From Alistipes sp. CAG:435 (lineage in GTDB: Bacteria > Bacteroidota > Bacteroidia > Bacteroidales > UBA932): a stretch of DNA of 64,000 nucleotides. Each line of letters opens with the position of its first letter. The stretch's first letter is position 1. Positions 27,115 through 35,438 of this stretch are shown piece by piece. The stretch lies in assembly GCA_000433355.1 (NCBI GenBank), contig FR893154.1, forward strand, positions 62,001 to 126,000, in the 5' to 3' direction. The position numbers and the translations under genes are program-made. The notes below the pieces were generated by a model. It was not told the origin of the DNA, made no database searches, and saw only the letters and a list, made by a program, of their open reading frames with translations.

Positions 27115-28170
27115 TCAGTCGATTACGGCGAAGGTCATGAGGGATGAGACGGAGAGGGCGACAAGGATTATCAGCCAGATGACGAACAGGATGAGGCCTG
27201 GGTGCCATTTCGGGGATTTGAGGCCGAAAATCAGCATCACGCCGCCGTAGAGCATGATGAAGAGTGGAATCGCGACCACAAGGATGGCTGAGACCATCAC
27301 TAGAGGGACGGAAATGAAGGACAGAACCTCAGGGGCCTCAATGGCGATGTGCTCTATGAATTTGTTGTAGAAGAAACTGTTGCCGAGGATCTCTCCGCCC
27401 CACCAGAATGAGCACAGGAACGCTATGCCGGCGACTCCGGCGAGGAGGAGGAGCACTCCGAATATGACGGAGAATATCCTGCTGATGTTTTTCCAGGTCT
27501 CCGTGTCCTTAGCCTTTGGCTCCTCACGGGGAGTGTTGCGGATTCTGGCGCTGATGTCATCCACGGTGCCTCTTTCACCATGGAGTTCATCGCGCTGGCG
27601 GACTGTCTTCACGGCCGGCATGCAGATCCAGAGGACGATGTACACAAGTGGAACGGAGATGTGAATCCAAGGCTCAAGCAGCCAGAAATGGAAGTTTATA
27701 CCACCCAGTAGAGTCAGGACAACGAATAATATTCTGAATATTGCCGGATCCACATTGAAGTAGGTGGCGAGGCCGCTGCAGACTCCGGCCAGTTTTCCGT
27801 TGGCGGGGTCGCGGTAGAGTCTGCGGCGGGGTCTGGCAGAGGTCTTGTTCGTGTTCTTTGATGTACGGTCGGACGCTTCGGCAGGCTCAGCGTCCGGTGC
27901 GTCCGAAGTTTCCTCCTCGATGGTCTCCGGGCGGCCAAGGACAGAGATCACGTCATTTACCATAGCGAGGGTGACGACACCGCCCTTGCCGCTTTTCTCC
28001 AGAAGGAGCTCAGCCATGCGTTCCTCAATCCCTTCCATGACCTCCGCTCCGCTCTCTTTCCTGGAATAGAACGCTTCGAGCTGGTCAAGATATTCCTTGG
28101 CGGCGCGACTGGCGCTGTCCTCCAAAGAGAACACATAGCCGCCTATGCTGATATATTCAACTTGTTTCAT
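27115..28170 (-). CDS. PspC-domain membrane protein with extended C-terminus
   Basis: A 351-residue inner-membrane protein. Residues 1-80 form a small N-terminal domain shared with the protein at 28526 (ISIGGYVFSLEDSA against VSVGGRSFSLDEDA). A charged linker (about 85-118) follows, then the PspC domain (RRRLYRDPANGKLAGVCSGLATYFNVD) with its two helices, and several more membrane helices to the C-terminus. PspC proteins sense or stabilise membranes under stress. The linker DAEPAEASDRT is encoded by a REP-like palindrome at 27871-27897. It is the last gene of the PspC-PadR-PspC operon. Confidence 0.88.
   Translation of the reverse strand: MKQVEYISIGGYVFSLEDSASRAAKEYLDQLEAFYSRKESGAEVMEGIEERMAELLLEKSGKGGVVTLAMVNDVISVLGRPETIEEETSDAPDAEPAEASDRTSKNTNKTSARPRRRLYRDPANGKLAGVCSGLATYFNVDPAIFRILFVVLTLLGGINFHFWLLEPWIHISVPLVYIVLWICMPAVKTVRQRDELHGERGTVDDISARIRNTPREEPKAKDTETWKNISRIFSVIFGVLLLLAGVAGIAFLCSFWWGGEILGNSFFYNKFIEHIAIEAPEVLSFISVPLVMVSAILVVAIPLFIMLYGGVMLIFGLKSPKWHPGLILFVIWLIILVALSVSSLMTFAVID
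27871..27897. repeat. REP-like palindrome inside the PspC gene
   Basis: GGACGCT-TCGGCAGGCTC-AGCGTCC: the arms differ from the 60368 copy (GTCGC/GCGAC) at the same base on both sides, so pairing is kept. On the coding strand it gives part of the linker AEPAEASD. Confidence 0.65.
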
Positions 28171-28206
28171 TGTCTTTCAATACATTAGGAAGCAGACGCT
28201 TCATAT

Positions 28207-28536
28207 TCATTGTTTTATTGTCTCGATGGTTTCCACGATCTCCTGCCAGGCCTGGTCCATCTCCCGGAGCTGCTGACGACCTTTCTCGGTGATGCAGTAA
28301 TATTTCCGAGGAGGCCCCTGCGTGGATTCCTCCCATCGGTAGGAAAGCAGGCCCTGGTTCTTCTGACGGATCAGAAGCGGGTAAAGCGTCCCCTCGACCA
28401 CGATCATATTCGCTGATTTCAAATCATCCAGAATCGAGGAAGCGTAGGCCTCCTTGCGCGCCAGAATGCTGAGTATGCAATATTCAAGGACTCCCTTGCG
28501 CATCTGGGAGCGTACATTGTCGGCGCTATTTTCCAT
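28207..28536 (-). CDS. PadR-family transcriptional regulator
   Basis: A 109-residue winged-helix regulator when started at the ATG at 28536; an upstream in-frame ATG (28593) lies deep in the previous gene and would add 19 unlikely residues. The text MRKGVLEYCILSILARKEAYA, IVVEGTLYPLLIRQKNQGLL and GPPRKYYCITEKG is standard PadR. It overlaps the end of the upstream PspC gene by 11 bases and probably represses its own operon in response to an unknown ligand or membrane signal. Confidence 0.93.
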   Translation of the reverse strand: MENSADNVRSQMRKGVLEYCILSILARKEAYASSILDDLKSANMIVVEGTLYPLLIRQKNQGLLSYRWEESTQGPPRKYYCITEKGRQQLREMDQAWQEIVETIETIKQ

Positions 28537-29182
28537 AACCGCTCCTCCCCTGGCTGAATCTCGCCATATTCTCGGCCGTCGGCTCAAGGCCACGCATCAT
28601 ACATTTGTCCGCCGGGGTCTTGGCGACAGGAACCACTATCCACAGGACAAGGTAAACCAGTAAACCGGTTCCCCAAAGCAACAATGTCAGAAGGGACACG
28701 ATCCTGACAATCGTAAGGTCCACATTGAGAAACGCTGCCAGTCCGGCGCACACTCCCCCGATGGTCTTGTTGTCCAAGTCACGGAAAAGCCTCCGGCGGG
28801 ATGTTCCCTGGGCACCGTTATAGGTGAAATCCACGCCTGATCCGGACCTTGGATATTCATCATCCGTCCCGCTTTCTTGGTTCTGTCCTTGGCTGCTCGC
28901 TCCCGTCTCATGTTCCTTGGAGCCGTCCGGCATCCCGAGCTGCTCGACCACTTTCGTGACAAGAGCCAGATTGACAACCCTGTAGGAAGCCCCGCCGGTT
29001 CCCTGATCGAACAGCTCCGCTATCCGGTTCTCCAGATCGGCCATCACTTCCTCTTTCGCCGACTGTGTGTCACGGTCAAGACGGGCTTTGAAGTGATCAA
29101 AATAAGTAAGAAGCCTTGCGTAGGCATCCTCATCCAGAGAAAAACTCCGGCCTCCAACACTGACATTCACAACTTTTTTCAT
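28526..29182 (-). CDS. PspC-domain membrane protein
   Basis: A 218-residue protein with the same small N-terminal domain as the protein at 27115 (VSVGGRSFSLDEDAYARLL), a Ser/Gly-rich linker, then a PspC domain (RRRLFRDLDNKTIGGVCAGLAAFLNVD) with two membrane helices (about 160-195). It is the first gene of the operon and is followed by the PadR regulator (11-base overlap) and the longer PspC protein. Its promoter -7 box is at 29269-29276. Confidence 0.9.
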   Translation of the reverse strand: MKKVVNVSVGGRSFSLDEDAYARLLTYFDHFKARLDRDTQSAKEEVMADLENRIAELFDQGTGGASYRVVNLALVTKVVEQLGMPDGSKEHETGASSQGQNQESGTDDEYPRSGSGVDFTYNGAQGTSRRRLFRDLDNKTIGGVCAGLAAFLNVDLTIVRIVSLLTLLLWGTGLLVYLVLWIVVPVAKTPADKCMMRGLEPTAENMARFSQGRSGYGK

Positions 29183-29268
29183 CTTAACTATTTAATTTTC
29201 ATTATCTTGTTCTGGGCTTAAACTTCTTCGTCCGCCCCAGACCTTGTTTTGCAATCATTTTTACAATG

Positions 29269-29301
29269 CAAAGATATAAATAATTTCAAATACCTTGCAA
29301 G
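29269..29301 (-). promoter_or_regulatory. Promoter of the PspC-PadR-PspC operon
   Basis: Minus strand: CTTG (29298-29301), 21 bases, TATCTTTG (29269-29276), close to TTTG-N19-21-TAnnTTTG. The start codon is 87 bases downstream, leaving room for a regulated leader. Confidence 0.6.
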
Positions 29302-29460
29302 ACAAAGTACTAAAAATTTTCTATAGACTGTTCAAACAAACCTAAGTGATATTGAAAAAACAAGCTGCTTTTCTAAGGATTACTAAAATGAATATGCGAG
29401 CATAGTCTATTCTTTTGGCTGCTGCCTTGATATATATATCATTCCATATTACGCCAGTAA

Positions 29461-29701
29461 CTCTCAGGTGTGCGAATATGCTCGCATCTGGAAGCACAAC
29501 TCGCTTGTCATCAAGTGGATGATGTTTTAGGTGTGCGCGTATTTTCACACCTGGAAGTCATAAACACGAATAGAACGACCTGCACCGAAGCCAACGACTC
29601 TCAGGTGTGCGAATATGCTCGCACCTGGAAGCGCAACTCGCTTGTCATCAAGTGGATGATGTTTTAGGTGTGCGCGTATTTTCACACCTGGAAGTCATAA
29701 A
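29461..29701. repeat. Tandem hairpin-doublet repeat upstream of GH92
   Basis: Two 104-base copies (29461-29564 and 29598-29701) with a 137-base period, differing at only two positions. Each copy holds two palindromes of the form AGGTGTGCG...CACCTGGAAG (the first closes on GCTCGCACCT, the second on TTTTCACACCT), so four related hairpins are lined up over 240 bases. It ends 71 bases before the GH92 start. The rest of 29183-29460 shows nothing more than the operon promoter and a short shared motif at 29374-29384. Confidence 0.9.
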
Positions 29702-29772
29702 GTGGAACAAGACGGTGGAACTATTCCGAACCAATGGAAATTGATGTATCTTAGCGGAAATATTCAGAACTG

Positions 29773-32013
29773 ATGAGAAAAAGATCAATATTTTTGGCTG
29801 TGGCCTTGATAGCCGCGGCGTGCGGATCTCCGGAGAAAATGAGGATGGAGGATCCTGTGGACTATGTGAACCCGCTGATGGGCACGGCGTCCACTTACGA
29901 ACTTTCGACAGGCAACACCTACCCGGCGATCGCCTTGCCGTGGGGAATGAACTTCTGGACACCTCAGACAGGTGCCAACGGGGACGGATGGACATACACA
30001 TATTCAGCGACCAAGATCAGAGGTTTGAAGCAGACTCACCAGCCGAGTCCGTGGATCAACGACTACGGCTCATTCTCGATTATGCCTGTGACCACAGGTC
30101 CGGTTTATGATGAGGAGGGGCGGCAGAGCTGGTTCTCGCACAAGGCGGAGACCGTGAAGCCTTACTACTATCAGGTCTATCTCGCTGAACACGATGTGGT
30201 TGCCGAACTCGCCCCTACCGAAAGGGCGGCGGCGTTCAGACTCACCTACCCTGAAAAGGAGATGTCCTACCTCGTGGTCGATGCCTACAGCGGCGGCAAT
30301 GCCGAAGTCATAGGTGACAGGAATATGATCGTAGGCTACTCGACCGCAAACCACGGCGGCGTGACCGAGAATTTCCGAAACTGGTTCGTGGTGGTTTCCG
30401 ACACTCCATTCGAGACACAAACCGTTGACGGACACATCGCTATGGTCGGATTCAAGACGGTGAAAGGTCAGAAGGTCAACCTCAAGGTCGCGTCCTCATT
30501 CATCAGCCAGGAGCAGGCGGAACTGAACCTCAACGAACTGTCCGGCAGGTCATTCGATGAGATCGCCGAGGCCGGGCGAGCAAGATGGAACGAGGTTCTG
30601 GGCCGCATCGCAGTGGAGGATGACAATCTCGACAATCTGCGCACATTCTATTCCTGCCTTTACAGGTCGGTCCTGTTCCCACGTGATCTGTCCGAGATCA
30701 ACGCGGACGGCGAAAGGGTACATTACAGCCCTTACGACGGAGCCGTCCACAAGGGCTATCTGTTCGGTGACACCGGTTTCTGGGACACATTCAGATGCCT
30801 GTTCCCGCTGCTGAACCTTGTCTATCCTGACGAGAATGTGAAGATGCAGGAAGGGCTGGTCAACACTTGGAAGGAAAGCGGATTCCTACCGGAGTGGTCA
30901 AGTCCAGGGCACAGGGGATGTATGGTCGGAAACAACTCAGCATCAGTGGTCGCCGACGCCTGGATCAAGGGGCTGCGCGGCTATGACGCCGACGAGCTTT
31001 GGAAGGCCGTCACCCACGGAGCCCACGCCGTCCATCCGGAGGTCAGTTCGACAGGCCGACTCGGTTGGGAATATTACGACAGCCTCGGCTATGTCCCTTG
31101 TAATGTAGGCATCAACGAGAATGCCGCCAGGACTCTTGAATATTCCTACGATGATTGGTGCATCTACCAGTTCGGCAAGGCTCTGGGCCGCAGCGAGGAA
31201 GAGCTTGCGCCTTACGCCAAGGCCGCATTCAATTACAGGAATCTCTACGATCAGGAGTACAGGCTGATGGTCGGAAAGAACCTCGACGGCTCGTTCGATA
31301 GGCCGTTCAGCCCTCTGAAATGGGGAGGCAACTTCACCGAAGGCAACAGCCTGCACTACACCTGGTCAGTCTTCCACGACCCTCAGGGCCTGATTGACCT
31401 TATAGGCGGAGACGAAGTGTTCGCAAGCATGCTCGACAGCATATTCACAATCCCACCGATCTTCGATGACAGCTACTACGGCTTCCCTATCCACGAAATC
31501 AGGGAAATGCAGGTTATGAATATGGGGAATTACGCCCACGGCAACCAGCCGATCCAGCATATGCTCTACCTTTACGACTGGTGCGGCCAGCCTTGGAAGG
31601 CGCAGCAGCGGATCCGCGAGGTGATGGACAAGTTCTACAACTCCAACTCCGACGGCTATTGCGGCGACGAGGACAACGGCCAGACATCCGCCTGGTACGT
31701 CTTCTCCGCCCTCGGATTCTACCCTGTCTGCCCGGGGTCCAATGAATATGCCATCGGCACACCTCTGTTCAGGAAAGCGGTCATCACCCAGCCTGACGGA
31801 AGCGTCATCTCGCTTGAAGCCCCGGAGAATTCCAAAGACAACTTCTACGTCAAAGGCGTAAGAATCAACGGGAAAGAGTGGAGCCGGAACTATTTCCGCC
31901 ATGAAGACCTTGCCGGAGGAACGAAAATTACTTATCTTGTAGGGTCCGAGCCTGACACGGTGAGAGGAACCGCAAAGGAGGACAGACCATATTCATACAC
32001 TAATGAAAAATAA
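29773..32013 (+). CDS. Alpha-mannosidase, family GH92 (lipoprotein)
   Basis: Second calcium-dependent exo-alpha-mannosidase of the window, 746 residues. Unlike the one at 23340 it has a lipobox (IAAACGSPEK), so it is membrane-anchored. The GH92 text is clear: DYVNPLMGTASTYELSTGNT, YPAIALPWGMNFW, the probable general acid E523 in FTEGNSLHYTWSVFHD, and the base region GDEDNGQTSAWYVFSALGFYP. It overlaps the following GH125 gene, and the pair is a common unit for trimming alpha-mannose chains. A weak -7 box (TATCTTAG, 29747-29754) lies upstream, after the hairpin array. Confidence 0.94.
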   Translation: MRKRSIFLAVALIAAACGSPEKMRMEDPVDYVNPLMGTASTYELSTGNTYPAIALPWGMNFWTPQTGANGDGWTYTYSATKIRGLKQTHQPSPWINDYGSFSIMPVTTGPVYDEEGRQSWFSHKAETVKPYYYQVYLAEHDVVAELAPTERAAAFRLTYPEKEMSYLVVDAYSGGNAEVIGDRNMIVGYSTANHGGVTENFRNWFVVVSDTPFETQTVDGHIAMVGFKTVKGQKVNLKVASSFISQEQAELNLNELSGRSFDEIAEAGRARWNEVLGRIAVEDDNLDNLRTFYSCLYRSVLFPRDLSEINADGERVHYSPYDGAVHKGYLFGDTGFWDTFRCLFPLLNLVYPDENVKMQEGLVNTWKESGFLPEWSSPGHRGCMVGNNSASVVADAWIKGLRGYDADELWKAVTHGAHAVHPEVSSTGRLGWEYYDSLGYVPCNVGINENAARTLEYSYDDWCIYQFGKALGRSEEELAPYAKAAFNYRNLYDQEYRLMVGKNLDGSFDRPFSPLKWGGNFTEGNSLHYTWSVFHDPQGLIDLIGGDEVFASMLDSIFTIPPIFDDSYYGFPIHEIREMQVMNMGNYAHGNQPIQHMLYLYDWCGQPWKAQQRIREVMDKFYNSNSDGYCGDEDNGQTSAWYVFSALGFYPVCPGSNEYAIGTPLFRKAVITQPDGSVISLEAPENSKDNFYVKGVRINGKEWSRNYFRHEDLAGGTKITYLVGSEPDTVRGTAKEDRPYSYTNEK

Positions 32014-33595
32014 AGTAATGAAACGCACACTTCTTCTGGCTTCGGCCATTTTTCTGCTCTCAGGTACTTTGACACAAGCCCAGGCACCGGACGATGTGGT
32101 TCGGCAGGATCACCAACCGGCCGCCGAGCCAACCAGTCTGGCAGCCGATCCAACTAGTCTGGTCGCCGAGCCAACTAGTCTGGCCGCCGAGCCAACTAGT
32201 CTGGCCGCCGAGCCTGTCAAAGCGACTGCCACGAGCAACACCAAAACCTACGAGTCGCAGCGTCCGGCTCCAGAAAGGCGTCTTTTCCGCTCCGAGGCCG
32301 TCGAGAACAAGATCACCCAGATGCAAGGCATCCTGAAGAACCAGCGCCTCGCCTGGATGTTCGCCAACTGCTACCCGAACACCCTTGACACCACCGTACA
32401 CTTCGGCAAGGACGACGACGGCAACTTCAGGACCTTCGTTTACACCGGTGACATCCACGCGATGTGGCTACGTGACTCCGGAGCGCAGGTATGGCCATAC
32501 ATCCAGCTGGCCAATCAGGATGAACATCTTAAGAATATGCTCGCCGGCGTGATCAACTGCCAGTTCTCGCTGATCTGCTTGGATCCGTATGCCAACGCCT
32601 TCAACGAAGGCCCTACCGGCAGCGAGTGGGAGTCCGACCTCACGGATATGAATCCTTACGACCACGAGCGCAAATGGGAGATCGACTCACACTGCTACCC
32701 GATCCGTCTCGCCTACCAGTACTGGAATGTGACCGGTGACGATTCCGTTTTCGGAGAGACTTGGCTGAATTCCATCCAGGCCACCCTAAAGACCTTCAAG
32801 GAGCAGCAGCGCAAGGATGGCCCGGGTCCTTACAGGTTCGCCAGAAAGACAGACCGCCAGTTCGACACCAAGTCCAACGACGGCCGCGGCAACCCTGTCA
32901 AGCCTGTAGGCCTTATCGCCTCAGCTTTCCGTCCGTCCGACGACGCCACGATGTTCGAGTTCCTGGTTCCTTCCAACTTCTTCGCTGTCACCTCTTTGCG
33001 CAAGGCCGCCGAGATCCTCGCCGAGGTCAACCACAACAAGAAACTCGCGAAGGAATGCCTCGACCTCGCCGCCGAAGTGGAGAAAGCTCTCTATGAATAT
33101 GCCGTCGTGAACCACCCGAAGTACGGCAAGATCTTCGCCTTTGAGGTGGACGGTTTCGGCAACCAGCTGATGATGGACGATGCCAACGTGCCGAGCCTTC
33201 TGGCGATGGCCTATCTCGGAGATATTGACATTAACGATCCAATCTACCAGAACACCCGCAGGTTCGTCTGGAGCGAGGACAATCCGTATTTCTTCAAAGG
33301 CAAGGCCGGCGAGGGAATCGGCGGTCCGCACATCGGCTACGACTACATCTGGCCAATGAGCATAATGATGAAGGCCTTCACGTCCCAGGACGACAAGGAG
33401 ATCAAATGGTGCGTCGAGACACTGATGAAGACCGACGCCGGCACCGGCTTCATGCACGAGTCCTTTTATAAGGATGATGCGAGCAAGTTCACCCGCGCCT
33501 GGTTCGCCTGGCAGAACACCCTCTTCGGTGAGCTCATAATCCACCTCACCGACACCGGCAAGCTCGACCTCCTCAACTCCATCAAGGTCAAGTAG
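32003..33595 (+). CDS. Exo-alpha-1,6-mannosidase, family GH125
   Basis: Inverting exo-alpha-1,6-mannosidase acting in the periplasm, 530 residues. Signal peptide ends near LTQAQA; the ATG at 32018 gives the more typical signal, the ATG at 32003 overlaps the GH92 stop. The catalytic (alpha/alpha)6 region shows MFANCYPNTLDTTVHF, TGDIHAMWLRDSGAQVWPY, NEGPTGSEWESDLTDMNPY and the C-terminal MHESFYKDD...FTRAWFAWQNTLFGELI. Odd feature: residues 40-75 are four 7-residue repeats (AAEPTSL) from a 21-base tandem repeat, ending in AAEPVKAT, which matches the reading of the REP-like palindrome. This makes a flexible linker between the signal peptide and the enzyme. Confidence 0.95.
   Translation: MKNKVMKRTLLLASAIFLLSGTLTQAQAPDDVVRQDHQPAAEPTSLAADPTSLVAEPTSLAAEPTSLAAEPVKATATSNTKTYESQRPAPERRLFRSEAVENKITQMQGILKNQRLAWMFANCYPNTLDTTVHFGKDDDGNFRTFVYTGDIHAMWLRDSGAQVWPYIQLANQDEHLKNMLAGVINCQFSLICLDPYANAFNEGPTGSEWESDLTDMNPYDHERKWEIDSHCYPIRLAYQYWNVTGDDSVFGETWLNSIQATLKTFKEQQRKDGPGPYRFARKTDRQFDTKSNDGRGNPVKPVGLIASAFRPSDDATMFEFLVPSNFFAVTSLRKAAEILAEVNHNKKLAKECLDLAAEVEKALYEYAVVNHPKYGKIFAFEVDGFGNQLMMDDANVPSLLAMAYLGDIDINDPIYQNTRRFVWSEDNPYFFKGKAGEGIGGPHIGYDYIWPMSIMMKAFTSQDDKEIKWCVETLMKTDAGTGFMHESFYKDDASKFTRAWFAWQNTLFGELIIHLTDTGKLDLLNSIKVK
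32120..32226 (+). repeat. 21-base tandem repeat in the GH125 N-terminus
   Basis: Four units of 21 bases (GCCGCCGAGCCAACTAGTCTG and variants) at 32120-32203, then a partial unit GCCGCCGAGCCTGTCAAAGCG. The unit is in frame and encodes AAEPTSL. The last unit merges into a REP-like sequence. Confidence 0.85.
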
Positions 33596-33612
33596 CATTT
33601 TCCCTCATTTTT

Positions 33613-33648
33613 GTTGCCCGAGAGTGCAAGCAGACACCCTCGGGCAAC
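33613..33648 (+). terminator. Terminator of the GH92-GH125 operon
   Basis: GTTGCCCGAG pairs perfectly with CTCGGGCAAC (10 pairs) around a loop, followed by ATTTT. It lies 17 bases after the GH125 stop, between converging genes. Confidence 0.75.
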
Positions 33649-33724
33649 ATTTTACCCCATAATCGTCGCCCAAGAGAATCAGCAAGCCCGACAAGATCAT
33701 TTTTACATAAAAATGATGTTCGCC

Positions 33725-35419
33725 TTATTGTTTGTCGAGGAAGGACTTGGCGGCGGCGAGGGCTTTGGCCGGGCCTTCTTCGAGGATCTTATCAGAGGTG
33801 AAAGGCTTGAGGACTTCGGTCAGTTGAGCGAGTTTGGCCTCGTTGCCTTCTTTCTGCCACTGGGCGCGGAGGATGCGGACTTTCTCGAAGTCCTGGATGC
33901 CTTCGGTGAGTTTGGAGAAACGGACGCTGCCACGGCCACCGGGATAGACCACGAAGCAGTCACCGGCAGGCCAGGTGCGGAAACGAGTGTCAGTGAGCGG
34001 ATCCAAGGTCCAGCTGTTGTAGGCCCAGCGGAGGTAACCGTCATAGTTCTCGGCTTGGGCGAACCATCCAAGCCATGCGGCCTCGTCAGGATCGGAGATC
34101 ACGAACATGTTCGGATGAGCCTCCGCGCAGCAGGTGTAGATTGTCGTTGTCAATCCAAGTTCCTTTCTCCTGGCCTTGGCTGATTCCGGGAACTCCTTCT
34201 TAGGAGCGAATCCCTCGCTGAAATCTGCAATCTCATGGTTGATCGGCTCATGATAGTTCCCGGCCAATGAAATCTTGAAGCCCGGCTCAATATTACGGAT
34301 AAGAGAAAGCACCTCCTGCATAGATTCCATAGGACGCTCATCCATCGCTATCATAGTCTTCTCGAACCAACCTTTCGATTTCAGATGACGTGCGAAGTCA
34401 GCGATGAAAGAGCCCCAATATTCATTGTACTCCTGACTGCCTGGAGTGGCCTGGATTGTCGTGTTCGAGGAAGTAGCCTGATCGTAATAGTCAAACTCCA
34501 ACGCCCACGGGATCATTGAGTAGCAGTTGATCTGCTTATCAATTCCGAGGGAGAACATGAACTCCACCCAACGGTCGAAGATTGTGTAGTCGTAGAGCCA
34601 AGTTCCGTCGATGCGGCGGATCTTGGTCACCATCGAGCCGAAGGCATCCTCTGTCTGGCCATTCCACGGACGGTTCATGATGGTAGCGGTGACGGATTTC
34701 TGGCCGGCTTCGGCAAGCATCTTCATAACCGGACGCATCGCCTCAAAATGAGCGTCGCTCCAAAGGGGAACGTTTTCGTAGCGCGCCACTGAATATGGAT
34801 TCTGCCACAGATCCAGATGGAAAGCCCAGTCACGGGCCGGCGGCAGGACATGACCAGCCACGGTCAGTTCCACATTGAGGCTGCGGGCCTTGGCATTGGA
34901 GGAAGTGACTGTCAGTTTTCCTGAATATTTTCCCGGCCTCGCATCCGAAGGAACGCTCACGGTCATCCAGACCGGCTGCTTTCGTCCAGCCGGAACCGTC
35001 ATGGAATCATTGATGTCAAGCACGTCGGCCACAAGCACTTCCCCCCACTTGGACTTGTCCTCGCGGGAGCCGCACTGGCCGTACTTGGTCGTGTCGAGCA
35101 AGTCGGAGACAACGTAGCTGACGAATTGTAGACGGATGTTCTCCGCCCCGATCAGAGACTTGCCGTTACGCAGGTCAGAGACTGACAGCCGTACATCCTT
35201 CAACTCCTCCTCCGACGACACTACGGCCTGCGCGAACACCTTCTCCCCACGCCATGCGACATGGTTGAAGGCCTTTTTCTGAAACTCCAGAGACGGGCCG
35301 CCGCCGATGACACAATGCGAGCCGGTCGAGGCCCATTCAAGCTTAAAAGAAGATTGCGGCTGCGCGGCCATAAGAACAGGCAGCGCAACCGCGATCATCA
35401 GGGTGACAATATTCTTCAT
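33725..35419 (-). CDS. DUF4091-type glycoside hydrolase-like protein
   Basis: A 564-residue exported protein (signal peptide ending near VLMAAQ). An N-terminal beta-sandwich (about 25-190) precedes a TIM-barrel-like part with AFHLDLWQNPYSVARY, GWFEKTMIAMDERP and YLRWAYNSWTLDP, then the DUF4091 tail with FVVYPGGRGSVRFSKLTEGI. The family is often found in carbohydrate loci and is regarded as a putative glycoside hydrolase. It is 19 bases downstream of fumarase on the same strand, yet converges on the GH92-GH125 pair and may act with it. Reaction unknown. Confidence 0.8.
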   Translation of the reverse strand: MKNIVTLMIAVALPVLMAAQPQSSFKLEWASTGSHCVIGGGPSLEFQKKAFNHVAWRGEKVFAQAVVSSEEELKDVRLSVSDLRNGKSLIGAENIRLQFVSYVVSDLLDTTKYGQCGSREDKSKWGEVLVADVLDINDSMTVPAGRKQPVWMTVSVPSDARPGKYSGKLTVTSSNAKARSLNVELTVAGHVLPPARDWAFHLDLWQNPYSVARYENVPLWSDAHFEAMRPVMKMLAEAGQKSVTATIMNRPWNGQTEDAFGSMVTKIRRIDGTWLYDYTIFDRWVEFMFSLGIDKQINCYSMIPWALEFDYYDQATSSNTTIQATPGSQEYNEYWGSFIADFARHLKSKGWFEKTMIAMDERPMESMQEVLSLIRNIEPGFKISLAGNYHEPINHEIADFSEGFAPKKEFPESAKARRKELGLTTTIYTCCAEAHPNMFVISDPDEAAWLGWFAQAENYDGYLRWAYNSWTLDPLTDTRFRTWPAGDCFVVYPGGRGSVRFSKLTEGIQDFEKVRILRAQWQKEGNEAKLAQLTEVLKPFTSDKILEEGPAKALAAAKSFLDKQ

Positions 35420-35438
35420 CCTGTGTATTTGTGTTTGA

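Noticed and set aside
28537..28593. Upstream start for the PadR regulator
   Set aside because: It would add 19 Arg/Trp-rich residues not seen in the family and lies inside the preceding gene.
29470..29667. Plus-strand 65-codon frame in the hairpin array
   Set aside because: It is an open frame created by the repeat itself, with the same peptide at both ends.
29461..29701. CRISPR array
   Set aside because: Only two long units, spacers between palindromes are themselves repeated, and no cas genes are nearby.
31041..31066. GGTCAGTTCGACAGGC in the second GH92 gene as another REP insertion
   Set aside because: The encoded VSSTGRLGWEYYDSLG fits the normal GH92 sequence at this point, so the likeness to the REP core is probably chance.
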